This document shows, in pieces, positions 38,940-44,407 of a stretch of DNA of 44,407 bases (position 1 is its first letter; every line of letters starts with the position of its first letter). The stretch is from NCBI RefSeq assembly GCF_004343705.1, contig NZ_SKFH01000033.1:1-44407 (forward strand), given 5' to 3'. The DNA comes from Flaviaesturariibacter aridisoli. Lineage in GTDB: Bacteria > Bacteroidota > Bacteroidia > Chitinophagales > Chitinophagaceae. The translations under genes were made by a program, and so were the position numbers. The notes beneath the pieces are model-generated. The model saw only the letters and a program-made list of their open reading frames with translations, made no database searches and was not told where the DNA came from.

Positions 38940-40583
38940 ATGTTGAAGAAGCTTCTTTCGCTGTTGTTCTTGTTGCCCCTTCTGGTGACGGCGCAGGATA
39001 TCGATGTGCAGCATTACGCGTTCGCGATCCGGCTGTTTGACAGCACCGACCGGATCGAAGGGGAGACGTACCTGGACATCCGCTTCCCCGGCGGCAACCG
39101 CTCCTTTGCTCTCGATCTCGTGGGCAAGAAAGCCAACGGCAAAGGCATGACGGTACAGCAGTTCAACGGCTATAACGTAGCTTCCTGGAAACAGGAAGGC
39201 GACCGCATCCTCGTGGAACTAAAAGAAGGCATCAACAACCAGGACGCCTACCGCTTCCAGGTCAGATACAGCGGCATACCCGCCGACGGCCTCATCATCT
39301 CGAAAAACAAATGGGGTGACCGAACGTTCTTCGCCGACAACTGGCCCAACCGCGCGCACCATTGGATCCCCTGCAACGACCGCCCCGACGATAAAGCCTC
39401 CTTCGAGTTCCGCGTGACCGTTCCGGCGCCCTACACCGTGATCTCCAATGGCGCCGCGGAGCAGGACAAGGATGCCGACGACCCGGAAAAATGGGCCGCG
39501 GGTCCGCGTCATTATTACTACGTGGAGCGTACGCCACAGCCTACCAAAGTGATGGTCATCGGCGCGGCGCGCTTCGCGGTGAAGACCTTTGAGGATAGTC
39601 CGCAGGGCATACCGGTGTCCGCCTGGGTGTACCCGCAGGACAGCAGCAAGGGCTTTTATGATTACGCCGTGGCGCCCTCCATTCTCAAATTCTTCAGCAG
39701 CTACATCGCGCCCTTCCCTTACAGCAAGCTCGCCAATGTGCAGTCGAAGACCATCTTCGGCGGCATGGAGAATGCTTCGGCCATCTTTTATGCCGAGGAA
39801 AGCGTTACCGGCGATCGCAAGTGGGAAGACGTCATTGCCCACGAGATCGCGCACCAGTGGTTCGGCGACATGGCTTCGGAGAAAAGCTTCGCGCACCTCT
39901 GGCTCAGCGAGGGCTTCGCAACGTATTTCACCAACCTGTACATCGAGCACAAATACGGCACCGACAGCATGCGGAAGCGGCTGCAGGACGACCGCCGGAA
40001 GATCATCGGTTTCGTAGCGGCCAATCCCACGCGTGCGGTGGTGGATTCGACGCAGAACCTGATGTCGCTGCTCAACGCCAACAGCTACGACAAAGGTGGC
40101 TGGGTGCTGCACATGCTGCGGCAGGAAGTGGGCGACACTGCGTTTCAAACGATCATCCGGAAATATTACGAAACTTATAAAGGGAGCAATGCCGAAACGC
40201 GCGACCTGCAACGGATCGCCTCCGAAGTGAGCGGCAAGCCGATGGATACCTTCTTCAACCAATGGCTCTACCGGGGGGGTATTCCTTCCTTGTATTTTAG
40301 TAAAAAGGTCAAGGAGGGGAAAGTGCTGATCGAGGTAGCGCAAAAAACGCGTGAGCCCTTTTCCTTTACGCTGGAAGTCGGCCTGCTGGACAATTCCGGC
40401 AAGCTCACGCTCCACAGGATCCCGGTGTCGGAGCGGCAAACCACTATTAAGCTGGAAACCGGTAACCGGTCCGGGATCAAAGTACTGGTCGATCCGAATA
40501 CCTCACTGTTGTTCCAGGAGTCGGCAGAAAAAGGAAATTACTTCCGCGTGCGGAAAGGCGCCGGGCCGGGTAGCGTTAACTAA
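38940..40583 (+). CDS. M1 family metallopeptidase (aminopeptidase N type)
   Basis: A 547-residue gluzincin. Signal peptide about 1-18 (MLKKLLSLLFLLPLLVTAQ), an N-terminal beta domain, the exopeptidase motif GGMENA at 274-279, and the zinc site HEIAHQWFGD (H301, E302, H305) with the third ligand E324 in LSEGFATYF. It is shorter than full aminopeptidase N because the C-terminal armadillo domain is absent, a common variant in Bacteroidota. It likely trims peptides in the periplasm. Confidence 0.92.
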   Translation: MLKKLLSLLFLLPLLVTAQDIDVQHYAFAIRLFDSTDRIEGETYLDIRFPGGNRSFALDLVGKKANGKGMTVQQFNGYNVASWKQEGDRILVELKEGINNQDAYRFQVRYSGIPADGLIISKNKWGDRTFFADNWPNRAHHWIPCNDRPDDKASFEFRVTVPAPYTVISNGAAEQDKDADDPEKWAAGPRHYYYVERTPQPTKVMVIGAARFAVKTFEDSPQGIPVSAWVYPQDSSKGFYDYAVAPSILKFFSSYIAPFPYSKLANVQSKTIFGGMENASAIFYAEESVTGDRKWEDVIAHEIAHQWFGDMASEKSFAHLWLSEGFATYFTNLYIEHKYGTDSMRKRLQDDRRKIIGFVAANPTRAVVDSTQNLMSLLNANSYDKGGWVLHMLRQEVGDTAFQTIIRKYYETYKGSNAETRDLQRIASEVSGKPMDTFFNQWLYRGGIPSLYFSKKVKEGKVLIEVAQKTREPFSFTLEVGLLDNSGKLTLHRIPVSERQTTIKLETGNRSGIKVLVDPNTSLLFQESAEKGNYFRVRKGAGPGSVN

Positions 40584-40584
40584 C

Positions 40585-40617
40585 AAAAAGCCCCACGCTT
40601 TCGGTGTGGGGCTTTTT
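40585..40617. terminator. Rho-independent terminator between converging genes
   Basis: AAAAAGCCCCAC and GTGGGGCTTTTT form a 12-base stem, starting 1 base after the aminopeptidase stop. It serves both the aminopeptidase and the E2 gene that converges on it. Confidence 0.92.
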
Positions 40618-40652
40618 AATATCAGGCATCCGACGTCCTGCATCAGGCATCA
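40618..40652 (-). repeat. Heptad repeat starting in the E2 stop codon
   Basis: On the minus strand the bases read TGATGCC TGATGCA GGACGTC GGATGCC TGATATT, five 7-base units of which the first begins with the TGA stop of the E2 gene. The units resemble those after the MutS-like gene (GGATGTC). Confidence 0.85.
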
Positions 40653-42332
40653 AACCAGCATGGTCACCGGGTTCTCGAGGAACTTCTTAAAGGTTTGCAG
40701 GAAGGCGGCACCCACGGCTCCGTCCACCGAGCGGTGGTCGCAGGAGAGGGTCACTTTCATGACGTTGCTTACACCGAAGCCGTCGCCCTTGCGCACCACC
40801 ACTTCCTTGATGCGGCCAACGGCCATGATGGCCGAGTCGGGCGGGTTGATGATAGCGGTGAACTCTTCGATATCCATCATGCCCAGGTTGGAGATGGTGA
40901 AGGTGTTGCCGGTGAATTCGTTCGGCTGCAGTTTCTTGTTGCGGGCCTTGCCGGCGAGCTCCTTCGATTCGGCGCCAATCTGCGACAGCGTCTTCTGGTC
41001 GGCGAAGCGGATGACGGGAACAATAAGGCCGTCTTCGATAGCCACGGCCACGCCGATGTGCACGTGCTGGTAGGTGCGGATAAAGTCGACCATCCAGCTG
41101 CTGTTCACGGCCGGGTGCTTGCGCAGGGCCATCGCGGCGGCTTTCACCACCATATCGTTGAAGGAGATCTTGACGTCGCTTACCTCGTTCATCTTCGCGC
41201 GGGCTTCCATCGCTCCGTCCATGTTGATCTCCATGGTGAGGTAGAAGTGCGGGGCGTTGAATTTCGATTCGCCGAGACGCTTGGCGATGACCTTGCGCAT
41301 CTGCGATACGTTGGTATCGGCGTATCCTTCTTCACCTGCGACGAAAGAAGTTTGGGGTTTGTTTTTTGTGGTTTGTTGTTGGGCTGACGGCTGCTGTTGG
41401 CTTGCTTGCTGCGGCTTGAAATTGTCAACGTCGCTCTTCACGATGCGGCCACCGTCGCCGGAGCCGGCCACCTGGGAAAGGTCGATGCCTTTTTCTTTGG
41501 CGAGGGCCTTTGCGAGGGGAGAGGCTTTTACACGTCCATCCGAAGAGGCGCCGGTTTGGGCCGGGGCGGCTTCTGGTGCCTTTTCTTCCTTAGCCGGTGT
41601 TCCCGCCTGCGCCGAAGCTGCGGCGGGCGAGCCTTGTTCGTTATTCGCTGTTCCACCGCCGCCTTTGGCTGCGGCTACGATGGCATTCACGTCCACCTTG
41701 CCTTCTTCGCCAATGATGCACAGCAGGTCGTTTACGGCTACTTTCTCGCCGGGTTGCCCGCCCTGGTAGAGCAGGGTGCCGTTCTTGTAGGATTCGAGTT
41801 CCATCGTGGCCTTGTCGGTTTCGATGTCGGCCAGCACGTCGCCTTTTTTCACCGTGTCGCCCACTTTCTTGTGCCAGGAGGCAATGACGCCTTCGGTCAT
41901 CGTATCGGAGAGGCGGGGCATGAGCACCACTTCTTCCATTTTGGAAACGTCTACAGTGGGAGTTGCGGTTGCCGCAGCGGCCGGAGCGGCTGCGGGAGCG
42001 TTGCCCTGCTGTTGCGCAGGGCCTTGTTCCCCTGCTGGTTGCGCGGCGGGCTGGTTCTGCGGTTGCCCGCCTTCGAGGCCGCTGATGTCTTCACCCGGCG
42101 CACCGATGATGCAGAGCAGGTCGTCTACCTGGATCTTTCCGCCCTTGTCGGCGCCGAGTTTCAGGATGGTGCCTTCCTTGTAGCTTTCGAGCTCCATGGT
42201 GGCTTTATCGGTTTCAATATCTGCCAGGATCTCCCCTTTCTTCACGGTGTCGCCGACCTTTTTGTGCCAGGCGGCGATCACGCCTTCGGTCATCGTGTCG
42301 CTCAGGCGGGGCATTTTGATCACTTCAGCCAT
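40650..42332 (-). CDS. Dihydrolipoamide acyltransferase, E2 component
   Basis: A 560-residue E2 subunit that carries acyl groups on lipoyl arms to CoA. Two lipoyl domains (about 1-80 and 131-210) each hold the lipoyl lysine in ETDKATMELES (K43 and K174). Long Ala/Gln/Pro linkers separate them from the peripheral-subunit-binding domain (about 268-305, SPLAKALAKEKGIDLSQV) and the catalytic domain, where DHRSVDG supplies H533 and D537. It is probably the partner of the E1 at 1449-3509; most similar to pyruvate-type E2 in plan. The stop falls inside a heptad repeat. Confidence 0.93.
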   Translation of the reverse strand: MAEVIKMPRLSDTMTEGVIAAWHKKVGDTVKKGEILADIETDKATMELESYKEGTILKLGADKGGKIQVDDLLCIIGAPGEDISGLEGGQPQNQPAAQPAGEQGPAQQQGNAPAAAPAAAATATPTVDVSKMEEVVLMPRLSDTMTEGVIASWHKKVGDTVKKGDVLADIETDKATMELESYKNGTLLYQGGQPGEKVAVNDLLCIIGEEGKVDVNAIVAAAKGGGGTANNEQGSPAAASAQAGTPAKEEKAPEAAPAQTGASSDGRVKASPLAKALAKEKGIDLSQVAGSGDGGRIVKSDVDNFKPQQASQQQPSAQQQTTKNKPQTSFVAGEEGYADTNVSQMRKVIAKRLGESKFNAPHFYLTMEINMDGAMEARAKMNEVSDVKISFNDMVVKAAAMALRKHPAVNSSWMVDFIRTYQHVHIGVAVAIEDGLIVPVIRFADQKTLSQIGAESKELAGKARNKKLQPNEFTGNTFTISNLGMMDIEEFTAIINPPDSAIMAVGRIKEVVVRKGDGFGVSNVMKVTLSCDHRSVDGAVGAAFLQTFKKFLENPVTMLV

Positions 42333-42416
42333 CTTTATTCTTTGATTTTAGGGGCCGAAAATAAGCCAAAAACGAGGAAAACAGCGGGAAACCACGCAAA
42401 CGATAGCGGAGAAGCA

Positions 42417-42461
42417 GGTTTTGAAGGTTTTGCTGGTTTTGCTGGTTGTGAAGGGTTGTAA
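42417..42461. repeat. Tandem 9-bp repeat
   Basis: GGTTTTGAA GGTTTTGCT GGTTTTGCT GGTTGTGAA GGGTTGTAA: five degenerate 9-base units in the gap between rsmG and the E2 gene. Confidence 0.8.
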
Positions 42462-42493
42462 GGCCGTACCGTAAGTGCTGGCAGGGAACAGGC

Positions 42494-42532
42494 TTTCCCA
42501 ATAAACCAGTCGACTAATAAACCAGTAAACTA
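42494..42532 (-). repeat. Octad repeat starting at the rsmG stop codon
   Basis: On the minus strand, directly after the TAG stop of rsmG, come TTTACTGG TTTATTAG TCGACTGG TTTATTGG. It is the same family (TTTATTGG) as the repeats flanking the four-helix-bundle gene. Confidence 0.8.
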
Positions 42533-43177
42533 GGAGACGTACACAATGTACTTTTCCCGGAACCACTCCTCCTCGAAAAGGTCGCTGAGCTCGATCATCT
42601 TGGGACGGGTGCCGGTGGCGTTGATCTCTTCGGCGAGGTCGCCACCTTTGAGGCACACGAGGCCGGAGCGGTACACTGTTTCGCGGCCATCACCCTCTTT
42701 AACCGTAAACTGGCCCTTGCGCAGCAGCGGCTTGCTCCAGCGCAGCAGGTCACCCAAGGGGGCCACGGCGCGCGATACGGCGAAGTCGAACTTTCGGTTC
42801 GTCACCTCCTCGGCGCGGCTGTGCTGGGTGGTCAGGTTGTCGAGCCCGAGGGCCTCTTTAACGGCTTCGACGATCTTGAGCTTCTTGCCGATGGAATCCA
42901 CGAGGTGGAATTTCACGTTCGGGAAGAAGATGGCCAGCGGCACACCCGGGAAGCCGCCGCCGGTGCCGATATCGATGATCTCCAGCCCGTCGGGGAACGG
43001 AAAGGCCGCCGCGATGGCGAGCGAGTGCAGGACATGCTTCTCGTAGAGGCTGTCGATATCCTTGCGGGAAATGACGTTGATCTTCGCGTTCCAGTCTTTA
43101 TAAAGCTCGTCGAGGGCTCCGAATTGTTCGAGCTGCCGGGGCGTGAAGTCGGAGAAGTATTTTAATAAGATGTCCAT
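42530..43177 (-). CDS. rsmG: 16S rRNA (guanine-527-N7)-methyltransferase
   Basis: A 215-residue methyltransferase that modifies G527 of 16S rRNA. Seen: YKDWNAKINVISRKDIDSLY, HVLHSLAIAA, the SAM motif IIDIGTGGGFPGVPLAI, FHLVDSIGKKLKIVEAVKEA and DFAVSRAVAPL. The ATG at 43177 is 6 bases after a -7 element; an in-frame codon 9 bases upstream is not ATG. It ends in an octad repeat. Confidence 0.94.
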   Translation of the reverse strand: MDILLKYFSDFTPRQLEQFGALDELYKDWNAKINVISRKDIDSLYEKHVLHSLAIAAAFPFPDGLEIIDIGTGGGFPGVPLAIFFPNVKFHLVDSIGKKLKIVEAVKEALGLDNLTTQHSRAEEVTNRKFDFAVSRAVAPLGDLLRWSKPLLRKGQFTVKEGDGRETVYRSGLVCLKGGDLAEEINATGTRPKMIELSDLFEEEWFREKYIVYVS

Positions 43178-43183
43178 GCGGAG

Positions 43184-43191
43184 CAAAGATA
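43184..43191 (-). promoter_or_regulatory. -7 element just before rsmG
   Basis: TATCTTTG on the minus strand, a perfect TAnnTTTG, 6 bases before the ATG. The mRNA would have almost no leader. Confidence 0.55.
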
Positions 43192-43213
43192 GGGCGGCCC
43201 GAGGCGCAATGAC

Positions 43214-43240
43214 CGAAGCCCTTCGCCAAGCGAAGGGCTT
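43214..43240. terminator. Hairpin between glycosyltransferase and rsmG
   Basis: GAAGCCCTTCG and CGAAGGGCTTC form a perfect 11-base stem around CCAAG. It lies 28 bases after the glycosyltransferase stop and 23 bases before the rsmG -7 box. It lacks a clear T run on the minus strand. Confidence 0.6.
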
Positions 43241-43268
43241 CTGTTCTATTGCCTGCGTGATCTGCGTG

Positions 43269-44387
43269 CTACCAACTCATCTTCTTCGGCTTCTTCCACA
43301 CCGCCGGCGCAAAAAGAATGTAGTAGAAAAACTGCCAGATGTCCCAGAAGATAAAGCCTGCGAAGAGGTCTTTTTCCCCGAGCTTCTTCATGCCTTTGCT
43401 CCAGACCACCCCGATGCTGATCCAGCGGAGGGCCAGCGGGATGAGCGGCCAGCGCCAGTCGAACAGGACGAGGGAGGCAGCGAGCAGCGGGTAGAACAGC
43501 ACAAAGCTCAGGGTGTAGAGGCCGAGCAGCCACTTGATGGCGGGCTTGTAGTATTTGCCGGTGGAATAGTGCCGGTTCTTCTGGCGGCGCCATTCCTTCC
43601 AGCTTTGTTTCGGGCGCGACAGGGTAAAGGCCTCGGGGTCGATCACCACGGCGGTGTTGTCTTTCGTGGCCACCTTATTAATAAAGAGGTCGTCGTCGCC
43701 GGAGGGGATGTGGTTGATGCTGGAAAAGCCTTTGTGGCGGAAGAAAGTGCCCTTGCGGTAGGCCAGGTTGCGCCCGACACCCATGTAGGGGCGGCCTGCG
43801 AGGGCGTAGCCGAAGTATTGCAGCGCGGTGTGGAAGGTCTCGAAGCGGATGGCCTTGTTGAGAAAGCCCTTCTGGCGGTGGTAGGCGCCGTAGCCGAGTA
43901 CGACCTCTATGCCGTCGTCGAAGGCGTCCTGCATCCGGTAGATCCAGTGCTCCGAGGCGGGCACGCAGTCGGCGTCGGTGAGGAGCAGCAGCTCGTGCTT
44001 CGCTTCCTTGATGCCCACCGACAGCGGGTATTTCTTCCCGGCGATGAGCTTTGCCTCCTGCTGCAGCTCCACGATGTGCAGGTCTTTATAGGTTTTCTGA
44101 AAATCTTCGAGCACATAGCGGGTGTCATCGAGCGAGTTGTCGTTGACTACCACCACCTCGCGCGTGGAGGGGTATTGCTGCAGCAGCACGCCGGGCAGGT
44201 GGCGCACGAGGTTTTCGTCCTCATCGCGGGCGCAGATGATGACGCTCACGGGGTGCTGCCGCGACACCTCGCGGTCGCGCGGCTTCCAGGTGCCGACACG
44301 GCGGAAGAAGTACAGGTAATAATACAGTTGGATCGCCGCAACCACACAAAAGGCGACGAAAAGGGCAAGGCCCCAGCTCATAAGCAT
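43269..44387 (-). CDS. Family 2 glycosyltransferase, membrane-bound
   Basis: A 372-residue GT2 enzyme: N-terminal helix at about 4-26, then the GT-A domain (VSVIICARDEDENLVRHLPG, VVVNDNSLDDT, LLLTDADCVPASEHW with the DxD motif, and FTLSRPKQSWKEWRRQKNRH in place of the usual QxxRW region) and three helices near the C-terminus. It probably transfers sugars to polysaccharide or lipid at the inner membrane; the substrate is unknown. An ATG 6 bases into the gene (44381) is an alternative start. Confidence 0.9.
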   Translation of the reverse strand: MLMSWGLALFVAFCVVAAIQLYYYLYFFRRVGTWKPRDREVSRQHPVSVIICARDEDENLVRHLPGVLLQQYPSTREVVVVNDNSLDDTRYVLEDFQKTYKDLHIVELQQEAKLIAGKKYPLSVGIKEAKHELLLLTDADCVPASEHWIYRMQDAFDDGIEVVLGYGAYHRQKGFLNKAIRFETFHTALQYFGYALAGRPYMGVGRNLAYRKGTFFRHKGFSSINHIPSGDDDLFINKVATKDNTAVVIDPEAFTLSRPKQSWKEWRRQKNRHYSTGKYYKPAIKWLLGLYTLSFVLFYPLLAASLVLFDWRWPLIPLALRWISIGVVWSKGMKKLGEKDLFAGFIFWDIWQFFYYILFAPAVWKKPKKMSW

Positions 44388-44391
44388 GCCG

Positions 44392-44399
44392 CAAAGATA
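44392..44399 (-). promoter_or_regulatory. -7 element just before the glycosyltransferase
   Basis: TATCTTTG on the minus strand matches TAnnTTTG and ends 4 bases before the first ATG (10 before the second), so little or no leader is expected. Confidence 0.55.
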
Positions 44400-44407
44400 C
44401 GCCCCCT

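Overview
The window reads as a chromosomal segment of a GC-rich Bacteroidota, most likely a member of the Chitinophagaceae or a close relative. The grounds are a C-terminal type IX secretion (T9SS) sorting domain, many -7 elements of the form TAnnTTTG in front of genes, weak Shine-Dalgarno signals, futalosine-pathway menaquinone genes, DUF6261 and DUF4259 proteins, and a fused alpha/beta 2-oxoacid dehydrogenase E1. The species assignment is inference.

Layout. 1-880: 3' end of a 23S rRNA and a 5S rRNA with terminator. 1-3.5 kb: a small unknown gene and the E1 component. 3.5-9 kb (minus strand): two 7TM / histidine kinase / LuxR-type response regulator modules with two AT-rich 7TM genes and, between them, a 24-codon microprotein gene. 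9.2-12 kb: a secreted unknown, a HigBA toxin-antitoxin pair behind a cassette-boundary-like element, and three small unknown proteins, two of which look paralogous and run tail to tail. 12-15 kb: two orphan response regulators, a methyltransferase and a DUF4259 protein. 15.4-22.8 kb: housekeeping metabolism (class IV aminotransferase, photolyase, MqnD, MqnB, two PTPS/QueD paralogues, FolE, a four-helix-bundle protein between inverted repeats, FabD). 22.9-28.6 kb: a large T9SS-exported M43-like metalloprotease, GNAT, DinB, RDD, small conserved unknowns and DUF6261. 28.8-31.5 kb: a 41-bp tandem array followed by an AT-richer accessory block with two unknown genes, a gene remnant and a DUF433/DUF5615 toxin-antitoxin module between attC-like motifs. 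31.5-44.4 kb: secreted and OmpA-family proteins, a Wzi/RemB-like outer-membrane protein, dihydroorotase, a MutS-like ATPase, an M1 aminopeptidase, dihydrolipoamide acyltransferase E2, RsmG and a glycosyltransferase.

How the genes fit together. E1 and E2 supply two parts of one 2-oxoacid dehydrogenase complex. MqnB and MqnD work in menaquinone synthesis. FolE and the two PTPS proteins handle pterins, and the class IV aminotransferase may feed folate, whose derivative is a common photolyase antenna. Each histidine kinase has only one predicted membrane helix and no evident sensor domain, so the neighbouring 7TM proteins are candidate receptors.

The most unusual signals are: degenerate tandem repeats with 7- or 8-bp phase that begin at or inside the stop codons of several unrelated genes; the 7TM/kinase/microprotein locus; the exact 41-bp array of nested dyads; and a shared attC-like element beside both toxin-antitoxin modules.
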